Positions 6,377 to 13,290 of a DNA stretch of 13,293 nucleotides are shown one piece after another. The first letter of the stretch is position 1; every line of letters starts with the position of its first letter. The notes under the pieces were generated by a model. It worked only from the letters and a program-made list of their open reading frames with translations. It was not told where the DNA came from and searched no databases. Source of the DNA: Cyanobacteria bacterium UBA8156 (GTDB lineage Bacteria; Cyanobacteriota; Cyanobacteriia; Pseudanabaenales; Pseudanabaenaceae); assembly GCA_003456125.1 (NCBI GenBank), contig DMPD01000019.1:1-13293 (forward strand). Direction: 5' to 3'. The position numbers were made by a program, and so were the translations under genes.

Positions 6377-9145
6377 TTACTTGGCTTCGAGCCAATTGTG
6401 CCCCAAGTGGGCTTCCACTACCAACGGCACCGCCAACGGCAAGGCGTGCACCATGCGATCGCAAATGGGACGAACCACCGCCTCTATTTCCGCTTCGGGC
6501 ACTTCAAACACCAGTTCATCGTGCACCTGCAACAGCAACCGGGTTTGGTACCCCCCTTCCCGCAAAAATTGGGCGATCGCCACGGTGGCGCACTTGATGA
6601 GATCGGCACTGGTGCCCTGAATCGGAGCATTGAAGGCCGCCCGGAGGAGCGCCGCCCGGTATTGTTTGGTGGCGTTTGGGAGCTCGCGAAAGTACCGCCG
6701 GCGACCCAGCACGGTGGTGACGTACCCATCGCGTTCGGCAGCGGTTTCCATTTCGCGGGTGTAGGCGGTGAGGCGGGCATACCGCTGGTGAAAAATCTCG
6801 ATGAATTGACGGGCTTCGGTACTGGAAATTCCGGTTTCTCGGCTGAGTTTTTGGGCCCCCATGCCGTAAATGATGCCGTAGTTGATGATTTTGGCCAGCC
6901 GTCGCTCTTCGACCGTAACGTCACTTTTGTTCAACAGCAATTGGGCGGTGCGCTCGTGCACATCGATGCCGGCGCGGTAAGCCTCCACCAGTTCCGGTTC
7001 CTGGCTGAGGTGGGCCAAAATCCGCAATTCAATTTGGGAATAGTCAATCGAGAGCAACCGCCAACCGGCTTCGGCCACAAACGCCGCCCGCAAGCGCCGG
7101 CTGAAGGGGGTGCGCACGGGAATGTTTTGCAGGTTGGGGTTGGAACTGCTGAGGCGACCGGTGGCCGTGGCTGCCTGGTTGAAATCGGTGTGAATCCGTT
7201 GGGTGGCCGGGTGAATGAGCTGGGGCAGGGCATCGGCATAGGTGGATTTGAGTTTGGCCAGGGTGCGATGCTCCATCACCGCATCGATCAAAGGATGGGT
7301 TCCCTCCAGTTTGGTCAAGACGGCGGCATCGGTGGAATATCCCCCCGCACTGCGTCGGGATTTCTGCCGGAAGGTGTCTCCCAGCAACGCTTCCAACACT
7401 TCACTGAGTTGCTTCGGGGAATTTAAGTTGAATTCCCGACCGGCGGCGGCAAAGGCGCGGTGGGCGATCGCCGCCAAATCCTGCTCGAATTCCGCCGATA
7501 GGGTCGCCAAATACTCCCGATCCACTTTGATGCCCGTCCATTCCATATCCGCCAAAATCGGTTCGAGGGGCAATTCCACCTCGTACAGCAGTTTGGCGAG
7601 GGCCGGCACCGCCTGCAATTGGGCTTGGAGCAGGGGATAGAGCCGGTAGGTCACCCACACATCGGCCCCGCAATAGGCTGCTGCTTCCGGGATGCTCACT
7701 TCGGCGATCGTGGCCCGCTTTCCCACCAATTCTTTGTAACTCTGGGTAGTCACCTGCAGGTAGGTTTCCCCCAGATCGGAGAGGTTGTGGGGGGCCTCCG
7801 GATCGACCAGGTAATGGGCCAGCATGGTGTCAAACACCACCCCTTGGAGCTCGAGACCCGCCCGCCGCCACACCAGGCGATCGAATTTGGCGTTTTGCAA
7901 CACCTTGGGCTGTTGGGGATCGGTCAACAAGGGTGCCAAGCGCGGCTTGACATCTGCCCAAGCCAAGTTTGGCCCGGTGGTGTGGCCCAGGGGAATGTAC
8001 ACCACACCGTCGGCCCAGGCCGCGCCAATGCCCACCAAATCCGCTTGATGGGGATGCAACGCGGTGGTCTCGGTGTCCCAAGCCATCAGAGCGGTTTCGG
8101 CCACCCGGGCCGCCACCCAAGCCGCCAACTTGTCCAGGGTATCCAGAATTTCCGGTGTGACCACCAAGGGGGCGATCGCCGGCGGATTGTCAGCGGCGGT
8201 GAACCCAAACCACAACTCGCCCTCCGGTGCCGATGGCGCGACCGCCCCACCCAACCGCTGTTGGATGTCCGGCAATTTGCGAATGAATTCCTTGAGTTCC
8301 AGTTCCGCCAACAACGGAGTCACTTCGTCGGTCTCAAACCCCTGCAACCCCAAGTCCGCCGGCGCGATCGCCAACGGCACGTCCAAGCGAATTTGGGCCA
8401 AAAAGTGCGAGTGCTCGGCGGCTTCGCGACCGTCCCGCAACTTTTGGGCGATCGCCCCTTTCATAGCCGGTAAAGCCTCCCACAGTTGGGCGAGGGTGGG
8501 ATGTTCTTGCAACAGTTTGATGGCGGTCTTTTCGCCGATGCCCCGCACCCCGGGAATGTTGTCGGAGGGATCGCCGCACAGCGCCTTGAAGTCCACAATT
8601 TGGGCGGGGGTGACCCCCATCTTGGTCTGCACGTCGCCAGAGCGGTATTCCCCCACGCTGTCTTTGGGCCCCAAATGCAAGACCGAGACCGGCGTTTCGT
8701 CCTCCACCAACTGAAACAAATCGCGATCGCCGCTCAGGATTTTCACGGCATAGCCGGCGGCTTTGCCCCGATGGGTCAAGGTGCCCAACACGTCATCCGC
8801 TTCGTAGCCGGGGGCCGTCACCACCGGCAACCGCAACGCCTGCAACAACCGTTGGAGGTTGTGCAAATCCACAATGAAATCCTCGGGGGTTTCCCGGCGA
8901 TCGGCTTTGTAGGTGGCATCGGCTTCGTGGCGGAAGGTGGGGGTGGCCAAATCAAAGGCGATCGCCACGGCTTGGGGGGTTTCCCGCGCCAACACGTCCA
9001 ACAACGATTTCAGAAACCCAAAGCAAACGCTGGTGGGAACGCCGGTGGCGGTGCGCAGGCCCCCCTCCCCCCGATAAGCAAAAGCGTAGTACGCCCGAAA
9101 GGCCAGGGAGTGTCCATCCACCAACAACAACAGGGGTTTGCTCAT
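6377..9145 (-). CDS. polA: DNA polymerase I
   Basis: This is a 922-residue three-domain polymerase for repair and Okazaki-fragment processing. The 5'-nuclease domain (about 1-300) has acidic metal ligands at Asp10, Glu115/Asp117/Asp118 (YEADD), Asp140/Asp142 and Asp192/Asp195, plus a helix-hairpin-helix (GVRGIGEKTA). The 3'-5' exonuclease (about 335-510) keeps DTET (357-360), NAKFD with Asp422, and Tyr491...Asp495, so proofreading should be active. The polymerase domain has motif A (DYSQIELR, Asp701), the O-helix with Arg748, Lys752 and Tyr756, and motif C (VHDE, 874-877). Tyr756 replaces the Phe of E. coli and Taq. ATG 9145 is used, although the frame stays open to 9259, because MSKPLLLLVDGHS matches the family start. 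Its ATG shares ATGA with the trpE stop. Confidence 0.97.
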   Translation of the reverse strand: MSKPLLLLVDGHSLAFRAYYAFAYRGEGGLRTATGVPTSVCFGFLKSLLDVLARETPQAVAIAFDLATPTFRHEADATYKADRRETPEDFIVDLHNLQRLLQALRLPVVTAPGYEADDVLGTLTHRGKAAGYAVKILSGDRDLFQLVEDETPVSVLHLGPKDSVGEYRSGDVQTKMGVTPAQIVDFKALCGDPSDNIPGVRGIGEKTAIKLLQEHPTLAQLWEALPAMKGAIAQKLRDGREAAEHSHFLAQIRLDVPLAIAPADLGLQGFETDEVTPLLAELELKEFIRKLPDIQQRLGGAVAPSAPEGELWFGFTAADNPPAIAPLVVTPEILDTLDKLAAWVAARVAETALMAWDTETTALHPHQADLVGIGAAWADGVVYIPLGHTTGPNLAWADVKPRLAPLLTDPQQPKVLQNAKFDRLVWRRAGLELQGVVFDTMLAHYLVDPEAPHNLSDLGETYLQVTTQSYKELVGKRATIAEVSIPEAAAYCGADVWVTYRLYPLLQAQLQAVPALAKLLYEVELPLEPILADMEWTGIKVDREYLATLSAEFEQDLAAIAHRAFAAAGREFNLNSPKQLSEVLEALLGDTFRQKSRRSAGGYSTDAAVLTKLEGTHPLIDAVMEHRTLAKLKSTYADALPQLIHPATQRIHTDFNQAATATGRLSSSNPNLQNIPVRTPFSRRLRAAFVAEAGWRLLSIDYSQIELRILAHLSQEPELVEAYRAGIDVHERTAQLLLNKSDVTVEERRLAKIINYGIIYGMGAQKLSRETGISSTEARQFIEIFHQRYARLTAYTREMETAAERDGYVTTVLGRRRYFRELPNATKQYRAALLRAAFNAPIQGTSADLIKCATVAIAQFLREGGYQTRLLLQVHDELVFEVPEAEIEAVVRPICDRMVHALPLAVPLVVEAHLGHNWLEAK

Positions 9146-10638
9146 TCCAGATACCGCAACGCTTCCATCATGCCCCGGGCTTTGTTCAGGGTTTCTTGGT
9201 ATTCCGCCGCCGGGTCGGAATCCGCCACAATGCCTGCCCCCGCTTGCACCGTGGCCCAACCGTCCCGCACCACCACCGTGCGAATGGCGATCGCCGTGTT
9301 GAGTTGGCCGGCAAAATCATAAAACCCGTAAGCGCCGGCGTAGGGCCCTCGCCGCTCGCCTTCCAATTCGTGGATGATTTCCATGGCCCGGATTTTGGGA
9401 GCGCCGCTGACCGTCCCCGCCGGAAAGGTGGCCTGCAACAAATCCCAGGGGGTATGCTCCGGCGCCAGTTCCCCTTCCACCTGACTCACAATGTGCATGA
9501 CGTGGGAGTAGCGCTCGATCGCCATGAAGTCGGTGGGTCGCACGTGGCGGCAGACCCGCCCCAAGTCGTTGCGGCCCAAGTCTACCAACATCACGTGTTC
9601 CGCCCGCTCTTTGGGATCGGCCAGCAACGCTTCCTCGTAGGCGCGATCGGCTTCTGGGGTGCTCCCCCGCGGCCGGGTGCCGGCAATGGGCCGCACGATG
9701 GCTTTGCGCCGCCCGTCTCCCGCTTCGGCCTTGACCATGATTTCGGGACTGCCCCCCACCATCTGCCACCGGTCAAAGTGGAAATACGCCATGTAGGGAG
9801 ACGGATTGATCGAGCACAACGCCCGATACAACCGGAACGGATCGCCGGTGAAGGGGGTGCCCAACCGCTGAGACAACACCACCTGAAAAATGTCCCCGTT
9901 CCGAATGTATTCTTTGGCCCGCTCGACATTGGCTTGAAATTGCGCGGCGGTGGTGTTGCTCTCGATCGCAATGTCTTTGGGGGCGGCCACGGGCACGGTG
10001 GCCGTGAGCACGGCCGGCAGGGGCGATCGCAACTTGGCTGTGAGTTCCCCGAGGCGCGCTTGGGCCTGTTGATAGGCCAGATCCGGTGGCGTATCCCGCA
10101 CATCGGCATAGGCGATCGCCCAAATCCGGCGTTTGACCCGATCGAACACCAGGGCGGTATCCACCTGCATCCACAACCCGTCGGGGATGGGGGTGGCGGC
10201 CCCATCGACCGCGTAAACCGGCACCTTGGGTTCAATCCAGCGAATCAATTCGTAGCCCCAAAAGCCCACCACGCCGGGCAAACTGGGGGGCAATTCCGGC
10301 CAATGCACCGGGTGAATGGGGGCCAAACAGTCCGCCAGCAGGTCAAACGGGTTGCCGGTGAAGGTTTCGGTGGTGCCGTCCCGAAACGTGCGCACACAGC
10401 GATCGCCCCAAGCGGCCAAGTGCCAGAGGGGATCGCACCCCAAATAGCTGTAGCGGGCCAGCCGCTCTCCGCCTTCGACCGACTCCAGCAAAAAGCTGTA
10501 GGGGCGACCGTGGCAGACCCGATACCAAGCGGAAACCGGCGTGTCCAAATCCGCCAGAAATTCTTGGTACACGGGGATAAAGTTCCCCTGGGAAGTCGCT
10601 GCCACAAAGCGATCGTAGTCGAGCATTCCTCTATCCAT
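9142..10638 (-). CDS. trpE: Anthranilate synthase component I
   Basis: With the glutaminase subunit TrpG, this enzyme turns chorismate and glutamine into anthranilate, the first step of tryptophan synthesis. The 498-residue protein has the N-terminal domain with LLES (50-53), the tryptophan feedback-binding motif. The chorismate-binding domain follows: GDIFQVVLSQR (248-258), PIAGTRPRG (318-325), His348 in AEHVMLVDLGRND, and FPAGTVSGAPK (405-415). The presence of LLES favours TrpE over PabB. Two starts are possible: ATG 10638, only 11 nt after a TATAAT box, or ATG 10626 (MLDYDRF), which is preceded directly by AGAGGA. trpG is not in the window. Its TGA overlaps the polA ATG. Confidence 0.95.
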   Translation of the reverse strand: MDRGMLDYDRFVAATSQGNFIPVYQEFLADLDTPVSAWYRVCHGRPYSFLLESVEGGERLARYSYLGCDPLWHLAAWGDRCVRTFRDGTTETFTGNPFDLLADCLAPIHPVHWPELPPSLPGVVGFWGYELIRWIEPKVPVYAVDGAATPIPDGLWMQVDTALVFDRVKRRIWAIAYADVRDTPPDLAYQQAQARLGELTAKLRSPLPAVLTATVPVAAPKDIAIESNTTAAQFQANVERAKEYIRNGDIFQVVLSQRLGTPFTGDPFRLYRALCSINPSPYMAYFHFDRWQMVGGSPEIMVKAEAGDGRRKAIVRPIAGTRPRGSTPEADRAYEEALLADPKERAEHVMLVDLGRNDLGRVCRHVRPTDFMAIERYSHVMHIVSQVEGELAPEHTPWDLLQATFPAGTVSGAPKIRAMEIIHELEGERRGPYAGAYGFYDFAGQLNTAIAIRTVVVRDGWATVQAGAGIVADSDPAAEYQETLNKARGMMEALRYLE

Positions 10639-10649
10639 GCGGTGGGGGC

Positions 10650-10655
10650 ATTATA
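10650..10655 (-). promoter_or_regulatory. -10 box upstream of trpE
   Basis: TATAAT reads on the minus strand at 10655-10650, but no good -35 lies at the normal spacing (AGAAGA at 10678-10673). If used, transcription would start near 10643, leaving a leader of about 5 nt for ATG 10638 or about 17 nt for ATG 10626. No trp leader peptide or attenuator hairpin is visible before it. Confidence 0.4.
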
Positions 10656-10680
10656 AACCGTTGCATCCCTTCTCTTCTAG

Positions 10681-10723
10681 GTGCCGGTGTCTATCCCCCC
10701 AGCTTCCTTGGCAAGGAGAGAGT
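10681..10723. repeat. Dispersed repeat, copy 1
   Basis: This 43-bp segment begins GTGCCGGTGTCTA and contains CAGCTTCCTTGGCAAGG. It matches 11443-11486 with only a few differences in the same orientation. It includes a small TCCTT-GGC-AAGGA hairpin (10705-10717). The following 10724-10894 contains no gene or element I recognise; it holds a short AGCAC-GTCT-GTGCT hairpin at 10862-10875. Confidence 0.8.
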
Positions 10724-10894
10724 GAAAAACGTCTTTGTTGTGAGAACTATCCCAACTTTCTCAGACCCCCCTCAGTGACCTTGCAAAAGACTGGCGTTGA
10801 TTCAGTGAGGCATTTCTCAAATCTGAGTTTATGGGTTTCTCAAAACCATTGATTGAGCATTAGCACGTCTGTGCTTTCCTTTGGCTTCTTAACA

Positions 10895-11156
10895 CTAATA
10901 GTGGAATTTACAGGAAATAATGATGAGAACTTCTTCTGGAGAGACCTTGTAAACCAAGGGATGCTGAATTGGTGATGCGTCGCGACCAGTAGCCTTGCAG
11001 TTCGTACTTGAGCGGTTCGGGCTTACCCAAGCCCGAAAATGGGTTGCGATCGATGTCTTTAATCAACTCTATGATTTTGGTATAAGTTTTCCGATCTTCG
11101 ATTGCCCAATGATTGAATTGAGAGAAGGCCTCAGCCAGAAATGCAACCTTTCTCAT
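10895..11156 (-). pseudogene. yoeB: YoeB-family mRNA interferase toxin, frameshifted
   Basis: YoeB toxins cut mRNA at the ribosome. ATG 11156 opens a sequence that matches the family over 63 residues: LIKDIDRNPFSGLGKPEPLK, then GYWSRRIT, including Glu47 (E. coli Glu46). One extra base near 10967-10968 then shifts the frame. The true C-terminus, LVYKVSPEEV to SCKFHY, is in another frame and ends at TAG 10895-10897. Even with the frame restored, the catalytic Arg of EHRLVY has become Pro (QHPLVY). The shifted frame instead runs on to a stop at 10908. The start overlaps the antitoxin stop by ATGA, the normal arrangement of an intact module. The toxin is therefore almost certainly inactive. Confidence 0.85.
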
Positions 11157-11389
11157 AGAGCGTGGGGATCGACATAGATGTAATTCCGGGAATCGTTGGC
11201 TTCTTTGAGCGCTTCGATGAGGTGCTGTCGGTTGGCAGGGGTGGAGAGTAAGTAGGCGGTTTCGTCCGGCTCTTGCACCAAAATGATGATCTCTACTGGT
11301 GTTCCTTCTGGCAGGTCGGCAGTGAGGTTTAGTTGACCGTTCTCGCCAATGGTGGCGTACTGTTTTAATGCGGTTGCCATGGCTTTCAT
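11153..11389 (-). CDS. Antitoxin of a YoeB-type module
   Basis: This is an intact 78-residue protein directly upstream of, and overlapping by 4 nt with, the yoeB relic. The N-terminal half (ALKQYATIGENGQL... then PVEIIILVQE) looks like a small DNA-binding or beta-rich dimer domain. The C-terminal half, YLLSTPANRQHLIEALKEA and then YIYVDP, resembles the toxin-binding tails of cyanobacterial YefM/RelB-like antitoxins. It would neutralise the toxin and repress its own promoter. ATG 11389 is used; ATG 11380 (MATALKQ) is possible. It is still open although its toxin is broken. The exact antitoxin family is uncertain. Confidence 0.75.
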   Translation of the reverse strand: MKAMATALKQYATIGENGQLNLTADLPEGTPVEIIILVQEPDETAYLLSTPANRQHLIEALKEANDSRNYIYVDPHAL

Positions 11390-11408
11390 TGGTTTCTCTG
11401 GTCGTTGG

Positions 11409-11417
11409 AGTATAGCA
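11409..11417 (-). promoter_or_regulatory. Extended -10 promoter of the antitoxin
   Basis: The minus strand reads TGC TATACT (11417-11409), an extended -10 with no good -35, which would give a leader of about 12 nt before ATG 11389. It is a likely site of autoregulation by the antitoxin (inference). Confidence 0.45.
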
Positions 11418-11442
11418 AAAATCCGAGCTGCCCTCAGACACG

Positions 11443-11486
11443 GCGCCGGTGTCTACCCCCCCCAGCTTCCTTGGCAAGGGGAGAGT
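11443..11486. repeat. Dispersed repeat, copy 2
   Basis: This is the second copy of the repeat at 10681-10723, in the same orientation with one extra C. The two copies bracket the toxin-antitoxin module, one on each side, about 760 bp apart. Confidence 0.8.
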
Positions 11487-11500
11487 AGGAATAAACAAGT

Positions 11501-11531
11501 TCCCCCTTATCAAGGGGGATTTAGGGGGATT
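11501..11531. repeat. CCCCCTT/AAGGGGG palindromic repeat
   Basis: TCCCCCTT-ATC-AAGGGGGA (11501-11519) is a perfect 8-bp stem with a 3-nt loop, followed by TTAGGGGGATT. This is a widespread cyanobacterial intergenic palindrome. It sits where the GUN4 fragment is cut off, together with repeat copy 2, so insertion or recombination of repeats may have caused the truncation. Confidence 0.7.
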
Positions 11532-11567
11532 AGAACTGGTAACAAAAGCGCTGGAAGGCTGATTATG

Positions 11568-11822
11568 TTGATCGATCATCTGTAAATCCATCTGTAAATC
11601 TTTGCAAGGGAAAGCCTCAATATCTCTGACATCCAGCCGCCACCTTTTTTCGCACCCTGCCACCTTCAACATCAGCTTTTCCGTCAGTTCGTCTGCCTTG
11701 CGCCATTCCTGGGTTTTGAGTAGCCGACCTAGTTTGTTGTAGTCGGTGCCCGTCGCTTGCGAAACCAAGGGATTGGTCGCAGGAGTCGGGGTGGGTGTGT
11801 CGCAGTCGGGAAGGTTTGCCAT
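11568..11822 (-). pseudogene. Truncated GUN4-domain fragment
   Basis: About 85 codons on the minus strand give a Thr/Pro-rich linker (TPTPTPATNP) and then the first half of a GUN4 domain: DYNKLGRLLKTQEWRKADE, LMLKVAG, DIEAFPCKDL, MIDQ. GUN4 domains bind tetrapyrroles, and many cyanobacterial ones sit after a linker at the end of larger proteins. The fragment ends right after MIDQ, where a full domain would continue for roughly another 80 residues, and the frame runs into palindromic repeats. A 12-bp tandem duplication (11577-11600) inserts the four residues MDLQ into DLQMID. The N-terminal effector part is also missing. The frame stays open to 10908 by chance. Confidence 0.75.
11577..11600. 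repeat. 12-bp tandem duplication in the GUN4 fragment
   Basis: CATCTGTAAATC occurs twice in direct succession (11577-11588 and 11589-11600). It keeps the frame and adds four residues to a conserved part of the domain. Confidence 0.9.
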
Positions 11823-11905
11823 GACTGCTCGGGCAAGTTCTACACTTCGAGATTAACCGAAGAATGAACAATTGTGAGCTGGCAGCCCGGGTAGCATTTT
11901 TCCTT

Positions 11906-12083
11906 GGGCGATCGCCTTTGAAACCCAACGTTGACGTTTGGAACCCCAATCGCGACGTTTTCTAGGTCGTTAAGGAGGTTGGGAAGCGGGGCGATCGCCC
12001 TTGGAACCCCAACGTTGGCGTTTGGAACCCCAATCGCGAGGTTTTCTAGGTCATTGACGAGGTTGGGAAGTTGGGCGATCGCC
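11906..12083. repeat. 84-bp tandem repeat with HIP1 at each unit boundary
   Basis: Two near-identical units begin at GGGCGATCGCC 11906 and 11989 (periods 83 and 84 bp), and a third unit begins at 12073 but keeps only its first few bases. Each unit nests two copies of a roughly 21-bp motif, TTGGAACCCCAA followed by YCG-type sequence. On the minus strand, 12115-11840 is open (91 codons) and reads as two 28-residue repeats such as AIAQLPNLVNDLENLAIGVP. The + strand is also open here. No ribosome-binding site or known family supports either reading, so I treat it as a repeat. The unit at 11906 is 1 bp shorter. Confidence 0.8.
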
Positions 12084-12126
12084 TTCCTTGGTGAACTGGT
12101 GAGTTGTGGAACCATATCACTCTGCC

Positions 12127-12777
12127 TTAAACGGGATACCGATCCTGCAAACGCTGGCGAAAGTCTCGCCGCCGCTCGCTCATGGGCTTGGTCTCATCTG
12201 GATTGAGAAATTCCGAAAACAGGGCAGTGACATCTATGTTGGCAAAGGTGGCACTGGTTGCCGATGCTTGGTATTGACCGTTTTCCAAGAGATAGATTTT
12301 GAGCTGGTGGCGATCGCAACACCAGACTTCCGGTACGCCGATGGCTTCGTAGGCACGGATTTGGGTCTTGGAGGTCAAATCGACTTCGATCGCCAGATCG
12401 GGGGGCGGGTCTTGGGTCAAATCCACCCGTTTCATGCCCACCGCGGCGCGGTAGTTGCGAATGTAAAAACAATCATCGGGTTCAATGCCCGCCCGATCGC
12501 TGCGTTTTTTGTAGGTGGTGGAACCCAGGGATTCCCACTCCATGTCCAAATGGTCGAGCAAGATTTTCAACAAATCACCGAGAATAACCTTCAAGCGTTC
12601 GTGTTCGGGTAGGGGCATACGGATTTCCAGGGTGTTTTGATAGGAAGCAATCCGGGTGGCGCGTTTCTCTCCCAATTCCGCCAGAATGGCTTCCAATTGC
12701 GGCCAGTCGATGTCATGCAGACACAGCCTTTGTCCCGGCAAAATTTCAATCCGATCCAATGCGATGGTTACACCCAT
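12127..12777 (-). CDS. Uma2 family (DUF820) PD-(D/E)XK nuclease-like protein
   Basis: This is a 216-residue protein of the large cyanobacterial Uma2/DUF820 family, predicted to have a PD-(D/E)XK nuclease fold; the physiological role is not established. Visible motifs are IEPDDCFYI in the middle and PPDLAIEVDLTSKT, which supply the acidic residues and the Lys of the fold, followed by RAYEAIGVPEVW. The length is normal, and nothing is missing. ATG 12777 is supported by GGAG (minus strand, 12791-12788) 10 nt upstream. Its first 10 bases overlap the stop of the decayed TPR gene behind it. It is the only clearly intact gene in the last 1.9 kb. Confidence 0.88.
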   Translation of the reverse strand: MGVTIALDRIEILPGQRLCLHDIDWPQLEAILAELGEKRATRIASYQNTLEIRMPLPEHERLKVILGDLLKILLDHLDMEWESLGSTTYKKRSDRAGIEPDDCFYIRNYRAAVGMKRVDLTQDPPPDLAIEVDLTSKTQIRAYEAIGVPEVWCCDRHQLKIYLLENGQYQASATSATFANIDVTALFSEFLNPDETKPMSERRRDFRQRLQDRYPV

Positions 12778-12994
12778 AGTTCATCATCTCCAAAAGGAAT
12801 ACCGGCGATCGCCCCCTGATAGTCTCCTCGATCCAAATTCGCACCCCGCGAGCGTTGTCAGCATGAGCATCATCCGGTTGGAGGCAGATCGCGGCATGGT
12901 AGTCGGTGACAGCCCCTATCCGGCGCGCCGCGGGTCAAGCCGGAGGCGATGTCCAATCCAGGAGGGCTTCCCCAAACCGCACCCCTTCGTCGCC
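12768..12994 (-). pseudogene. Decayed tetratricopeptide-repeat gene, 3' end
   Basis: The minus strand reads FGEALLDWT, then an in-frame stop, then AVTDYHAAICLQPDDAHADNARG. After a frameshift it continues GANLDRGDYQGAIAG to WV and TAA (12770-12768). This is a textbook TPR pattern (AIxLQPDDAxAxxxRG followed by GDYQGAIA) broken by at least two lesions. The stop lies inside the Uma2 start region. TPR proteins are protein-binding scaffolds; nothing tells what this one bound. No homology could be followed above about 12994. Confidence 0.7.
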
Positions 12995-13080
12995 CAATCT
13001 ACACGCCATTCTTCGTGAGCTTCCTGATCAACCCACGTTTGTTTTCAATCACTCAAGCCCAACCTCGCTTCCATCTCCTT

Positions 13081-13290
13081 TCAACTCAAACGGGCAAACT
13101 TTGCCCCCAAGACCGTTTCCATCCAGTTTACCAGCAAGCCCTGGAGGGTCGGCTCCGTCAGATTTTGGAGCCTCGCCCTCAGCTTAAGCACCTTCTTCGG
13201 TGTTGGGGGGACGGGGCAAACCATCCAAGCAATCAGATTCCTCCCAATGGATTTCTCTGGTATAGTCATTTTAATTATAGCAGTTGCCAT
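13081..13290 (-). other. Small open frame of doubtful coding status
   Basis: A 69-codon frame runs from ATG 13290 to TGA 13081. I recognise no family. A TGC-TATAAT extended -10 (minus strand, 13282-13274) lies inside its first codons, which argues against ATG 13290 as the start of a transcript from that promoter. Another frame (from about 13268) reads DYTREIHWEESD and then LPRPP, which looks more protein-like but stops after about 27 codons. The stretch 12995-13293 may be decayed coding DNA; nothing else was found in it. Confidence 0.2.

Noticed and set aside
6335..7426. A 363-codon frame on the + strand opposite polA
   Set aside because: It is antisense to the conserved polymerase domain and has no recognisable motif.
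9146..9259. A 38-residue extension of PolA
   Set aside because: It lies inside the end of trpE, is low complexity, and the family start is at ATG 9145.
9196..10656. A 486-codon open frame on the + strand opposite trpE
   Set aside because: It is the antisense of a well-conserved trpE with no recognisable domain; GC-rich coding DNA often leaves such frames open.
10724..10894. Transposase remnant or small RNA between trpE and yoeB
   Set aside because: I could not recognise coding similarity in any frame, and the only hairpin (10862-10875) is short and has no convincing promoter.
10908..11822. A single 304-codon gene on the minus strand
   Set aside because: It is a chance join of a GUN4 fragment, palindromic repeats, the antitoxin region in the wrong frame, and frameshifted yoeB.
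11906..12083. CRISPR array
   Set aside because: The units are contiguous 83-84 bp tandem copies without variable spacers, and no cas genes are present.
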